Origin: Bostrychus sinensis
Lineage: Eukaryota > Chordata > Actinopteri > Gobiiformes > Eleotridae
Assembly: GCA_020698575.1 (NCBI GenBank)
Contig: CM036240.1
Span: forward strand, 17,168,211-17,232,210
DNA: 64,000 nt
Direction: 5' to 3'
Shown: in pieces, positions 23,744-35,000 of the stretch
Layout: each line of letters opens with the position of its first letter
Numbering within the stretch: position 1 is the stretch's first letter
Translations under genes and position numbers: made by a program
Notes under the pieces: generated by a model
Told to the model about the DNA's origin: nothing
Seen by the model: the letters and a program-made list of their open reading frames with translations, nothing else
Database searches by the model: none

Positions 23744-24034
23744 CAGTGGTTCCCAAAGTGGGGTCCGTGAAGGTCCTCCAGGGGGGCCCCCAGAAGTTGT
23801 CTATATTAAGTACATAAAAAGAAATTCAGTTCGAAATGAATTACAGTTACATATATGTTTAAAAATATTACTTTAAAACACCAAAGTTCAGCGTCTTTTG
23901 TAATGTTTTTATAGAAATATATGGAGAAAAACATGGCAATCTTTTAAATAGAGGGAAGTTGTATTGTATGGGGTCTGTGTGGGATTTTTTGAAATTTAAG
24001 GGGCCCGCGACACTCTTGACTTTGGGAACGGCTG
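23744..24034. mobile_element. hAT-like MITE, CAGTGGTTCCCAAAGT ends
   Basis: Left terminus CAGTGGTTCCCAAAGT (23744 on) mirrors right terminus ACTTTGGGAACGGCTG (to 24034). It is flanked by CTGTATAG (23736-23743) and CTGTATGG (24035-24042), an 8-bp target duplication with one mismatch. The element is 291 bp and non-coding. Its ends resemble, but differ from, those of the nested element at 56146-56571 (AGTGGTTCTCAACT). Confidence 0.85.
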
Positions 24035-25579
24035 CTGTATGGCAATCTCAGTTAACAGCATCGCACTTCACTAAAAGTGATGCACAGTACTGTATATGTC
24101 AAAAAACATTTTGTTTTTGTGAGTTTTTGGTGAGCTGTCATTAATACCAAAATATCAACATAATATCTAATATAGCCTTAAAGCCAAACATTTTAGATTA
24201 AACACTCAAAATGGTGTCAAAAGGGTGCAAGTGCCTATAACTATTCTAATTGAAAATGGCATAAAGATGGACCCAAAAAGCTGTATGGTATGCCTTTATT
24301 AGTAAAAAAAAAAAAAAAAGGATATATTTTATGAGTGGGTAAGTGCTGTTCTAGCTCTAGTTTAGCTTTTAGAACTTTTTTTTTTTTTATCTGATCAAAT
24401 TGTGATCAGATCAATTTTCTTTTTGGCTGTAAAGTTAACAGAAGGTCACTTGCACTTTTTGATTCAAAGCCCTACTTTATAAACTCATACTGGACAATGG
24501 CTGTTGTTGCATGAGTAATTTCAGCATTGAAACAAACAAAAGCAGGAATAGAAGTAATCTCCCCAGGGCTCATCCTTTGTAGATAATGATGTACTGCAGC
24601 GTAATCAGCCATCTCCACCAGACCAGTTGTTACTATATCAGGCTTAATGAGACCGGCCTAATGGTGAGTCATTACTGTATCAGGGTACGATGAGAGGTCA
24701 AGTATTGTTCAGCGCCGTGTTTACATTCCTTTTAGGATCACAAAGATTAAAGCAACAGTGTTTGACCACTTATTTTAGTGCTACATGCAGGTAGAGAATG
24801 CTAGGGAATTTTTAGAAAGAGGACTGTCAAAGGTGAAATATTTCTGCTGTAAACTATGCCAGAAATTATGGTTTAATTTCAAACCTGCAGTGTAACAAAG
24901 AAGCTTAAATAACATTGAGAAAGACCTCCAGGCTTCCAAGACACATTTATTTTCATATGCTCCTGGAGTGTAATAAAACAAAATGATTTCATATGTAAAT
25001 CATCTTTAAGCATTAAAGAGCTCTATTTGTTACAAACTCTGTAGCCTTGATAGAGCCTTATATTTAGTTGTTTGCAATACTTAAAAATTCATAAACATAT
25101 GAGCCAATTATGGTTTTATCTAACTCTTTCATTGGAGTCAGTTCAATTAACTACTTTGGGGTTTGGTTTAGACGCCACCTACTGGTAAAACAGCTACAGT
25201 ACATGTGTTGAACAAGAAGCAAAATGTCTCGCTCAAACCAAAATCGGTAAAGTATGACTAAATGTGCTACTCTAGATTAATATGCTAAACTTTGATGAAC
25301 TTTGGGTGAAATTCATAAGTTTTTAGACGTCGAAACTACTATGCGCTGAGTGGACGGTAATGCGATGTAACTTTCCAAAGATACGACCATAATATATTCA
25401 CGGTGATATTTGGAGTTACTTTGAAACAGCTAAAAATTAAGATGAAGCAGGCAGTAATAGCGCATACCTTTTTGCGTATTTTGTACGAGCCACCGCTCCC
25501 TGAAGGACCTCTCTTCATGTGACGCACAAATCGGGCGACTGCTGTGTTTCAGGTCAGGTCGGAGGTTTTTGGAGGACGG
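24035..25579. other. Intergenic region and ndufa10 upstream flank
   Basis: No supported exon. The last 250 bp before the ndufa10 start lose the AT-rich character and contain TGTGACGCAC near 25517-25526 (CRE-like TGACG), with no clear TATA box. This suits a TATA-less housekeeping promoter, which is inference. Confidence 0.4.
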
Positions 25580-25585
25580 ATGATC

Positions 25586-28500
25586 ATGGCCCTCAGGGTT
25601 ATCCGTCTGGTCATCCCTTCGGGAGTAACTGCACTTAAATCTGTTAACATCGCGCAGAAGGTAAGGACTAAAAATGACAGACGCCTGGTTTTCCATGCAA
25701 CACTCCAAATCACAAGGACAAGTTAGCCCTAGCCACTGGCTAGCGTTTTAGCCGCTAGCATCAGAGCAGAGACCTGTTTGTTTATAGTCAAGATGAGGGG
25801 GACCAGATTTTTTTACCGCAAAATTGAGACACATATTTTTTCGGACATCACGGTGCATTTTAACTCACCAGGTGACAAAAAAGCTGCAGGAATCCATACC
25901 ATTTTCTGTGATGTTATTCAAAGTACATGGCGCTAGGGCTTAAGTTTTGAGTATCGTGGCATTTCATTGGTAAATACAATGTCATGTTGAATATGTTTAG
26001 TGACAGAAGTCTTTAGACAAATTATTTTAAGTTTCCTATGCTTTTCTTTTGGTTAAAATAAAGGCAATTGGTTTATGATTTCTTAAAAACTGGGACATAC
26101 CGGTGTTTTTATAGACAGCTGGGAGAAGGGGCCTAAAACTGGGACAGTCCTGGTTAAATAAGGACATCTGGTCACCCTAGCCAAGACAAGCAATTAGAAA
26201 GCAGCTAGATATTGATATTAAATGTTGTTTTTTTTTTGTTTGTTTGTTTTTTGTTGGTGGTTCACATAAATAGAATTTATCTAATTAATTATTATTAATG
26301 TAATCAATGTAGTTACTGTACCCTAATACTGCTGCACTCTTTGCTCACATAGAAATACATTTTAGAAGTTTGATTTGAATCAATTAACACTGTTATTGTG
26401 GCATTTTGTGCTGTTTCAGGCAGGTGTCCACACAAGTTCAGTCAGGAGCCTGCGATATGGCTGGTGGGCATATGCACTGGGAGAAAGGACGACACCGAGA
26501 TTGAAGCAGTTCAGTAAAATCTTTTCTATAGAAGGCAACTTAGCTTCGGGGAAAGGAGCACTGGCTCAGAAATTGGCCGACAGACTAGGTGACTGATATT
26601 TAACAATCATATTTTGATTCTGTTATGTACATTTTAGCACAATGTACTGAATAGATCTTTTCCATTTTATTCAGGGATGCTATACATCCCCGAGGCTGAC
26701 ACTTTCTACTTGGACAAGATGACTGGTGAGAAACAACCACTTCCTGTTGACTTCAATGGCATGTGCAGCCTGGAGAAGTTTTACACAGACCCTAAAGCTG
26801 CAGATGGAAACAGCTACAGGCTCCAGCTCTGGATGTACATCATGAGGCTGCTGCAATACTCGGATGCCATTGAACACATGCTCACTACAGGTAACTCCAA
26901 CTGGCGCTACCCTTAACACCAATAACTTCAGAACCAACACCTGAATATGCATTTATTACTGATGGATTTCTGTAGAAGTAATTGTTACTGCTATTTATTA
27001 TTGTACAGTTGCATGATGTCTGTATTGCATGAGCCCTTTCTTTCTCTTTTAAGGCCAGGGAGTGATCTTGGAGCGATCTCCATTCAGTGACATTGTCTTC
27101 CTGGAGGCCATGTATAAACAGGGCTACATCAGAAGAGAGTGTGAGTATTAAAGGCAACAAAAATGTTGTATGTGAACATTTTAAACACATTTTCCATATT
27201 TATAAACTGAATTATCACTGTCAATTGTTTTTCTTTGTTACATCTTTGAATTGTATATCCCTTGTTCTCATAGGTGTGGACCACTATCATGAAATCAAGC
27301 AAATTAGTATCTGTGAGTTCCTGCCTCCTCACCTCGTGATTTATGTAGATCAACCAGCTGAAGAGGTGCAGAAGAAGCTCCAACAGAGTGGCAAGGTAAA
27401 GAGACACTCAATAAAACAAAATTGGGTCCTACTCTCAGGACAAATTGTAGACATATCACATGAGTCAGGACGTTTGAGATGGTTTTGTAAGACACTAAAT
27501 GGAATTATACTCCAGATGGATTCTGGATGCACCAATTAAAAAAAAAAAAAAAAAAAAAAATCTTACTTTTCACCTTTTAAGTGTGACTGACCTGCATCAG
27601 TGAGCAAAGGATGTTGAGTCTTAATATTGTTAAACCATGTTGTAATAATAATGATGTGACAGTCAAGTGGTATTGTATACTTTAGAAACTTGATCTTGAA
27701 ATGAATTATAAAGCGGTGTTAAACAAATTCATCAATCATTCAGAGCTTAGAAATAAGTTCTTATCTAATTCAACTGAGCTACTGTAACCAAATAATTTCT
27801 CTTGTGGATCAATAAAGTCTATCAAAGTCTAAAATCTCTTCTTATCTTAACACCATTGAGAGGATGGATTGTCATGATTTGATAAAAATGCCAATTTATT
27901 GATAAAATGATTAAAATTGGTGGTGCATAATTATTATGGTCATTAACTAAAAAGACACATTATCTTTTTAGTCCTATCTTGAAAATGTACCTCTGGCATA
28001 TCTGAAGAGCATTGAGGACAGCTACAAGAAGTCTTTCCTACCTTCAGTCAGGTAAGAAAAAGCATATTTGGTTGGTGTATTGCCTGTCAACTTATTGTTC
28101 TTCATTTTCTAACTCTAAGCATATTGTTATTATGTTAAATGTTGTTTCTGTCCTGTTATAGTGAAACATCTGAGCTACTTGCTTATGATGCAACTCAAGC
28201 ACAAGATGTTGAAAAGGTATGAGTAGTAAAGTACAATTTACTGTATTTGCATAATAGGTTTTTATATGGATAAATGTCATATTCAACTTTTACAAAGGTG
28301 GCAGAAGACATTGAATATTTGACATTTGAGAAAGGGCCATGGCTGGAGCAGGACGATGTCACTTATCATCACATGAGGATGCTGTAAGTTTTTCGTTTTT
28401 CACACCAAAAATAATCAGTATTGCACAAAGGATATAATATTGTTAGATTTATATCACAGTAATGTTTTTAGACTTGTTAATCATATACAGTGTGGCGCTA

Positions 28501-30280
28501 ACAGTGCAGCTGTGTCCTCGTATTTCTAAAGCTCTAAATCAAACTTTATGTATATTTTGTATGTTTTTGATTGACAGCGTTGAAGACAAACACAGAGTGG
28601 CCACGCTGACCCACATACCCAAATTTATTCCGGAGATAACCATTGGCGCCCACGAGTATGATGAGAAGTACTACGCCTATAAATCGGTATGACATTATGA
28701 AATTATTTATGGAATATTTCAGTACTTAAATTAAAAAAAGTACATGTATAGATTGAATATACTCACAAATAGTTCAAGCATTTATGTATTTGTCAATAAA
28801 TAAATGCTTGAAACATTGTGCACTGAATCTACTGTATATGATACAGGCAAAGTGCCTGATGTTTTTAGGCAAATTAGGAAATATCTTATTTATTACTTAC
28901 TTTGCCTAGGCAATGTATAGAATGCGTAGACTTGTTTCTATTCATTGTAAAGAGCCAGTGTGTTTTAATAACAACAACAATAATAATAATAATAATGCTT
29001 TGGTCTTTTATAGTGTTTTTTGTCACTCAGTGTTGCTTTACAATTGCATTATTCCACTCCTAACAGTCTGTGGCAGTAAGCTACTTCTCTAGCCAAAGCT
29101 GCCCTGGGGCAGACTGATGCAAGCGTGGCTGCCAACCTGCACCTACGGCCTCTCCAACCACCACTAAACAGGGTTGTGATCAGGGTTAAAGTTATGGTTA
29201 GGATTAGGGTCGAAGGTAAACTTAAATATTAGGCCTAATTGTATTTTCAGTTTTAACCCTTTAGAAACTCTTGAATCATGTTTTTACTTTTACACACTGT
29301 TTGATTTAATTTCTGGCAGAAATGGAGTATACCACAAGGCATACTGCGTCTTTGCATACTTATCATAAATGATCATGCATGCATTTACACGTTTCAAAAA
29401 CATGCATGAAAATCATCAAAATATCTATAACATGCTTATCATAATTACAATAGTAAGATTGTAGTGTTAATGTTATTTTGTCAGAAAAGCAGTGATTCTC
29501 TACTTTGCCTGGTTGCCTTTAGGCAATCTATACATTGCCCAGGCAAAAATCAAAGTATTTCCTACTTTGGCTAGCTGTCATAGGTATTCTGTAGAATGCC
29601 TGATTTCCCACTTTGCCCATAACATATAAGACTTTTATACAAGTGCATGTCAATATATATCAGTTTATGAGAGCATGTCCCTACTTTGACAATAGTAATA
29701 AACATTTTAATCACAACAATTTAATCAAAAAATACTAAAATATAGTCTTGTCAAAATCCTCTTCACACTCCTATAATACATATTTTCTGCTTTCCCCACT
29801 GTGATCCTGGGGTAGATCTGATTGAACTAATTCCCATTCCTCAGATGCAAGAAGGCAAATGCCAGATATTGTACAAGGCTCCTGCTATCATCAGTCTTGC
29901 AGAGAAACATTGCCTGACCTTTTCTGTTTATTGACTGGAGACTTTTTGATGCAAAAAAAGGAGAGGGTATCACAAGAGGCTCCGACCTGACATTTTGTTC
30001 TTGAATCCAGCTCCCAGTGGAGAGACGCTTGGGTGCAGACAAAGGCATAGTGTAATCTCATTCAACCCTTTAGAGTTTAGAAAGAAAAGTCATGCAAGGG
30101 CACTGTTTGTAAAACTGATGCCGCTTTAATTGTACTTTTAATAAGAAAGTATTTGTCTATTGATCTGAGCGCACCATTTGACTTTAACAGAAGTTTATTC
30201 TGTTCTTGTAGCTCCCTGGAAAGAAGTACACCCCTGGTTATAACACGGATGTTGGTGACAAATATGTCTTGTTCAAGTGA
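25586..30280 (+). CDS. ndufa10: NADH dehydrogenase 1 alpha subcomplex subunit 10
   Basis: Accessory subunit of mitochondrial complex I on the matrix side; structurally a deoxynucleoside-kinase fold. Ten coding exons: 25586-25660, 26420-26588, 26675-26890, 27054-27140, 27274-27395, 27972-28051, 28162-28216, 28298-28383, 28578-28686, 30212-30280. All introns are GT-AG and all phases join, giving 1068 bp, 355 residues plus TGA, the same length as human NDUFA10 as I recall it. The N-terminus (MALRVIRLVIPSG) is basic and hydrophobic, as for a mitochondrial presequence. The P-loop is GNLASGKG at about 64-71 and the kinase-family ERS motif is at 160-162. Further conserved blocks include GNSYRLQLW, LQYSDAIEHMLTTGQG, CVDHYHE, PPHLVIYVDQP, EDIEYL and the C-terminal PGYNTDVGDK. 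A second in-frame ATG six bases upstream (25580) is possible; the MALR start is preferred by similarity. Confidence 0.97.
27775..27845 (+). repeat. LINE-tail-like fragment in ndufa10 intron 5
   Basis: TCTCTTGTGGATCAATAAAG followed by 'tctatcaaagtctaaaatctcttcttatctt' resembles the short 3' tail of fish LINEs ('gggatcaataaagt...tatctt'). Related wording appears in reverse at 20357-20395. Only the tail is present. Confidence 0.4.
28690..28835. repeat. Fold-back repeat in ndufa10 intron 9
   Basis: TTCAAGCATTTATGTATTTG and its mirror ATAAATAAATGCTTGAA (about 28775-28813) form a stem with a short loop, flanked by 'agtacatgtatagattgaatat' and 'actgaatctactgtata'. The same words occur at 49660-49800, 49985-50120 and 59755-59860, so this is a short palindromic copy of a dispersed DNA-transposon-like family. 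Confidence 0.55.
29000..29180. repeat. SINE-like repeat body, family D, in ndufa10 intron 9
   Basis: GTTGCTTTACAATTGCATTATTCC, 'ggcagtaagctacttctctagcc', 'ctgccctggggcagactgatg' and 'accaccactaaacagg' match in order the body of the unit at 39630-39985 (which has 'cactttacaatatggtgcattattc', 'ggcgagctaccacatctgcc', 'accaccaccaaacac'). The tRNA-like head is absent here. A degenerate GGTTAGGATTAGGG run follows at 29197-29212. Confidence 0.6.
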
Positions 30281-30370
30281 ATACCAGATCTCTCAACATG
30301 CAGTTAAATCACATATTGGTCTATATATTTGATCTGTCCATTGATCTTATGTTGTACATCCTAAATGTAA

Positions 30371-30376
30371 ATTAAA
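30371..30376 (+). terminator. Candidate ndufa10 polyadenylation signal
   Basis: ATTAAA lies 91 bases after the ndufa10 stop codon and is followed within 40 bases by GT/T-rich DNA (GGATGTGTTTTGTCTTTGT). This would give a short 3'UTR of about 110 bases. ATTAAA is the commonest variant of AATAAA. Confidence 0.55.
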
Positions 30377-30504
30377 ACAATACCTTTTGAATCTAGGATG
30401 TGTTTTGTCTTTGTATCAGTACCTATAGGGAAAACATGAGTACATTTGTTTAAGCTTTCCATTAATCCAGATATAACAACAAATTAACATGGGTAACAAA
30501 ATAC

Positions 30505-30720
30505 TTTGGCTCATGTACTTTTGGATGAATTTTTAAAACATACCTTTACTTTAAAATGTACTTGTATATTCTAAATTAATGAAATTATTTGACCTTTGTG
30601 GTTGTAGTAATATGAGTAGTAGCAGCAGCGACATAAGTAGTGGTACTAGTAAAGGTAGTGGTAATATATATAGATAGAGAGAGATAGAGAGATATAGATA
30701 TAGCCAGCCTTCCATTCAGA
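30505..30720. repeat. GTA-rich MITE remnant with GATA/GA simple repeat
   Basis: MITE-family wording (TTTACTTTAAAATGTACTTGTA, then GTAGTAATATGAGTAGTAGC at 30604-30623) runs into a simple repeat of TAGATAGAGAGAGATAGAG type at 30666-30703. Ends are not definable. Confidence 0.5.
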
Positions 30721-30880
30721 AATTTGAAGGAAAACAGCTGTCAGATGTGTTAACATACATTAAAAGATTAGGCAACTACAGTGAAATCTGGGTAAACATG
30801 AGCATCTAGAAAAATAATTTGAAAGTTTTTAATTCAAATCACAAATTTTGCACACAGATGAGGCATACATTGCACCTAAT

Positions 30881-31345
30881 GCATAACATTATGGCCACCT
30901 GCCTATTATTGGTCATAATGTTATGCGTTATGAGCACCAGCCTAAAGATGCAGCCCCATACACAACATACTGTGATGCACTGTGTTTTCTGACACCTTTT
31001 TACCAGAACCAGCATTAACCATCAGTTTGAGCTACAGCAGCTTGTCTGTTGGATCAGATCGCACAGGTCAGCCTTTGCCTCCCACATGCATCATCACTGT
31101 TCCTTCCTTGGACCACTTTTGATAGATACTGACCTCGACAGCCCAAGAACACACCACAGGAGCTGCAGTTTGGGAGATTCAGACTCTCTTAAATCCTCTT
31201 CCTGCTTCTGTTTTAACACATAAACACTGAGGACAAAATGTTCACTTGATGTTTTAATATATCCCACCCACTAACAGATGTCATGATGATGAGGAAATAT
31301 TTTGAGCTACTGACTTCACTCGTGGTCATAATGTTATGCCTGATC
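30881..31345. mobile_element. Non-autonomous DNA transposon with CATAACATTATG ends
   Basis: GCATAACATTATGGCC (30881-30896) and GGTCATAATGTTATGC (30911-30926) form a 16-bp hairpin with one G-T pair and a 14-nt loop. The second motif recurs at 31324-31339, followed by CTGATCTGTGTATA. The left part is therefore a palindromic end and 31339-31353 the opposite terminus. A solo end of the same family (ATCAGGCAAAACATTATGACC) is at 53328-53348. The interior encodes no transposase that I can recognise. Confidence 0.65.
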
Positions 31346-31476
31346 TGTGTATACGGACTTAACTCTTTCACACATGCCTTTTGGCATCTGGAGCATGTGC
31401 AGTGTTATGGCAACTTACCCAATTACCCAAAAAATTACCCAATGATGTGTTTTTAATTTTAAAAGTATTCAACATA

Positions 31477-31632
31477 GAGGGTCACCAGCTTGGCAGCCAG
31501 TGTACTCATTTTGCCAGTCCCAAGCTTGGGTAAATGGAGAGGGCTATGTCAGGAAGGGCCTCTGGCATATGCCATATCAATATGCAACTCACTGCATGTT
31601 AGAAGGCAGTTTATTTGCAGAGGTGACCGTAG
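31477..31632 (+). repeat. Dispersed repeat family B, well-preserved copy
   Basis: GGGTCACCAGCTTGGCAGCC, 'agtgtactcattttgccagtcc', 'gggtaaatggagagggc', 'gtcaggaagggcctctggcat', 'aatatgcaactcactgc'. The same series is seen at 49805-49935 and, inverted, at 9490-9660 and 59920-60060. The overlapping open frames here are repeat-derived. Confidence 0.65.
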
Positions 31633-32524
31633 ATGGGAAAAAACAAAAGAAAAGAGAAGAAATATCTTTTATTTGTGATTGCGTCCTTGTGGCTAAAAAT
31701 ATGGCAGTCATGGTTTCAGAAAATTAGAAGTAGCAATTACCCATGACAAGTCCTTCATTATCTAGTGGTATAAATGAGTGGATGCTAATTATCACAGTGA
31801 GGCTCAGTGCTCCCTGTCCCCCCTGGCTTGAAGCATGCTGCTTAGAGCTCTAGGGCTGATATGCTCAATGACATGGCCACTTTAATTCTGCCTCGCAAGA
31901 CTGTCCAGGGCATCACAAGTTGTCATCTCTTGACTCTGGCCAAGACTGAGTGGGTACCCAAGCCCAAAGGGAAGCCATTGTCCACAGAGAGCTGCTCCAG
32001 ACTTGTAGCCTCAAACAACACTGGAAGATGATGAAAGATGCTGGACCCAGAATTGATCTTATTCTTTTTTTCCCCCAAACTTGAAGTTCCCCGGAGTCCC
32101 AGAAGAGCCCAAGGGTTTGTCAGAAAGCTCTCAAACACATCCAACTTCACAACAGGAAGTTTGGCCAGCTCAACTTCTGTGTTTGAGCCAGTTACATCCT
32201 TTAAAACAAGCCTGAAATGCCCAGGGTGGAGAGCCAAAAGCAACATGAAAACATATGGATCCATGTGTTACAAACATTTTTTTTTCCCTAACACCTCAGT
32301 TCCAAGTGTTTAAAGGAAAGCACATGATAATTTAAAGATTAAACAGCTTATGTTCTTTTGCAACAAATGGATAAAAATAATCTGCCATCCCAACCCAATT
32401 TATTTAGTACAAGATGGGCACATACAACGTTTAAGCTAGCAGTGTAATATCGCAGCTTGTGTGGACAATGGTGGAGACTGTAGGGGACAGATATCATAAT
32501 AATTAGCTTCAATGGACTAAATCA

Positions 32525-32790
32525 ATCAATCAAACATTTATTTATACATCATTTTACAACACACAAAGTGATCAATGTACTTTCCAAGAAAATAAAGTAA
32601 AAAATAAAATAAATAAAATAATAATAAAATAAACCTCCACCAAACACAGTCACACTGACCCATTCATACAGGCAAGGTGGGGGAAGTGTCTTGCCCAAGG
32701 ACAGTATGCAATGCCGATAGCAGGAATTGAACTGCAAGCCTTCAGGTTAGTGGGCAAACGTCTCTGCCGACTGAGCAACCGACTGGTATT
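32525..32790 (-). repeat. tRNA-headed SINE-like repeat, family D
   Basis: Read on the minus strand the head is tRNA-like: GGTTGCTCAGTCGGCAGAG (A box) and AGTTCAATTCC (B box). It continues to CTTGGGCAAGACACTTCCCC and AACACAGTCACACTGACC wording shared with 39630-39985. An A-rich simple stretch (AAATAAAATAAATAAAATAA) lies at about 32597-32630. Confidence 0.7.
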
Positions 32791-33744
32791 TGTGGGAGTT
32801 TTTGAAAGATGCAGTTAAATCTCACTCTGATAATTACATGCTCATCTATCATCACTGGGACTTTAGTAGCTGAATACAATTTATCTCTTATCCATAATAT
32901 TTCAATTCTAAATTAAGAAGTTCAATTCAAAGGTTTTATAAAGTAATAGAAAAGTAGTTCACAACTGATATGTACAGGTACTAAAGAGCCAACTGGAGCC
33001 AGAATGAGTACAACTTCCTATTTGCTTTTTTGTAATCACTTGTACATAAGAACTTAGAACATATGAAATTTTCGGCTCATGGGACTGTATATTCAAACTA
33101 CAAGTTTCTGAACTGAACCAGCAGATGGCAGTGATTGCCATCTAGCTAGATAGACCAGCGGTCAGTGACTTGTTGTAATGCCATGGAACTGGTGAAATCC
33201 ACTCATTTCTTAATATTTAGCAAAGTATATTTTTTATGAAGTTCTATAAAGGACACACTATTAGACATAATTGCTATTTATTACTTTACAAACTCAAACT
33301 CAAATGAAACACTCTCTAAACAAATAGAACTAACATTTGTTCCAATGTTATTATATGTAGCTTCAAAAAGAAGACACTGCATAGTGAAAGAAAGTCAACC
33401 ATATTGTCATAGTTAGTTTTCATTCTGACCCATTGCCCTTTTGCTTTCTATGATGAGAAACCTTTTGAGCTCTCATGTAGAGGTAAAATGTCACGCAATA
33501 TGGTAATTTTGGCCAAAACATTCAAACAAAGTGCTTGTCATAGGTTGAGCTGTTCGAAGAAGTAACTTGTGCAGAATAAAAGCAGACCAAAGTTACAAAT
33601 GAGCATGTGATGTGACCTTTTGGAGCAGAGTCTCTGGACATAATGACTGGACATTATGTATGGAGAGCCTTGTAACCCAAAGAACACTATGGCAGCTGTG
33701 AAGCAGGGCCCAACTTTGCATTAGCAGGGCGTTTTAGGACAGGG

Positions 33745-34175
33745 CACTGAGTACATATTTTAAGTTTATGTACTTCCTGCGTACATTTTAAAATCTGTAA
33801 CTTGAGTGGATCTCTAATGGAAATTGTTACTCAAGTAAATTTTCAAAATTTCTAAATTAGTAAATGCATTTTTGTGTAAGTTTTGTGGCAAGGTGGATAG
33901 TGGTGGAAGGACAGTTTAATAGTACTAGAGTAGTAGTAGTAGCATCCATCATCATTGTAGTAGTTGTAGCGCTAGTGGTAGTAGAAGCAGTAGTAGTAGA
34001 AGTAGTAGTGGGAGATGTAGCAGTAGTAGTGGTAATAGTTGTTTCTAGAAAAAAAAAAACATTTACAGTACCTTTCATTTGTACTTGTAAATTTTACATT
34101 ACATTTTTTTTTTTTTTTTTTACTTCTGTTTAATACTACAACTTTACGTGATTTGGAGTACTTCTTCAACCTCTG
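33745..34175. mobile_element. hAT-like MITE with GTAGTA expansion and TSD
   Basis: The right end GTACTTCTTCAACCTCTG stops at 34175. The left end is partly deleted and starts near 33745. Flanks GGACAGGG (33737-33744) and AGACAGGG (34176-34183) match 7 of 8, as expected for a hAT insertion. The interior is an imperfect (GTA)n tract at about 33921-34040, followed by a long T tract at 34106-34121. Open frames here are repeat translation, not genes. Confidence 0.7.
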
Positions 34176-34924
34176 AGACAGGGGAACTAAATCTATGGAC
34201 ATGCAGATCTTTAAGGCAAATAAAAAACATTTAAAGAGAGTAAACCAAACCTAATCCAGTAGAAAATCACTTGAATACTTGGGTTCTTATGAGGACAACC
34301 CTGAGGAGGAAAGGAGTAAACTTCTGCAGGGGTTGGGTTGTTAAAACACCTCCATATATCCATATACTCTTGTGATATGAAGAGAAAATAAGTAGATACA
34401 TAATAAATATTCATAACAGTTCCAAGATTATCAAAGTAAATTTGATAACTTAACACGTTAGGTGCAAATGTATGCAATGAAAACCTCCTGACTTCAGCCA
34501 CCTGCAAAATAACAGCATCAAAATGCTAAATCATATCCAATTATAGCTGCTTTCTTAGATTAGCTGTAAGATACTGGTCTGAAATCAGATAAACCATTAC
34601 TACAAAGCTTCTCTCTGTTTCTTTTATTGGATCAGTCTTAATTAAGAATACGACTACAACAGACATTCATTAGATGACTCTATTGTTATGTGTTAAGGAG
34701 GTAGGAGTCTATACAAAGACAGTGATTCACTCTAATGTCATAGAAATACACAGACCTAGATCAGTCTCGCTCTCACTTCTCACCTTCACACCTAAGTTGC
34801 ACTGTTGGACCTGAGGTCTGAGTCTGAGGTAAGGTAGACTTTCTGGTTCTCTCCATTTTACTCAGTGCCAGAATCATTCTCTAGATTTTGAGGCAGGATC
34901 TTGGTCAGGAGTTATGTGGCTGTA

Positions 34925-35000
34925 TTTATGGGGGAAGAGTAAACCCACCCATGCACAGGGAGAACATACAAACTCCACACAGAAAGGCCCCACACAGAAA
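34925..35000. repeat. Family A repeat fragment
   Basis: 'ggggaagagtaaacccaccc', CAGGGAGAACATACAAACTC and CACACAGAAAGGCCCC are the central part of the abundant fish repeat whose ends appear at 3665-3985 and 58565-59245. Only about 75 bp remain. Confidence 0.6.

Noticed and set aside
29187..29215. TTAGGG-like words suggesting an interstitial telomere
   Set aside because: Only about two degenerate units; too short to be more than a simple repeat.
33857..34133. Val/Thr/Tyr-rich frames on both strands
   Set aside because: They are translations of the GTA trinucleotide tract inside a MITE.
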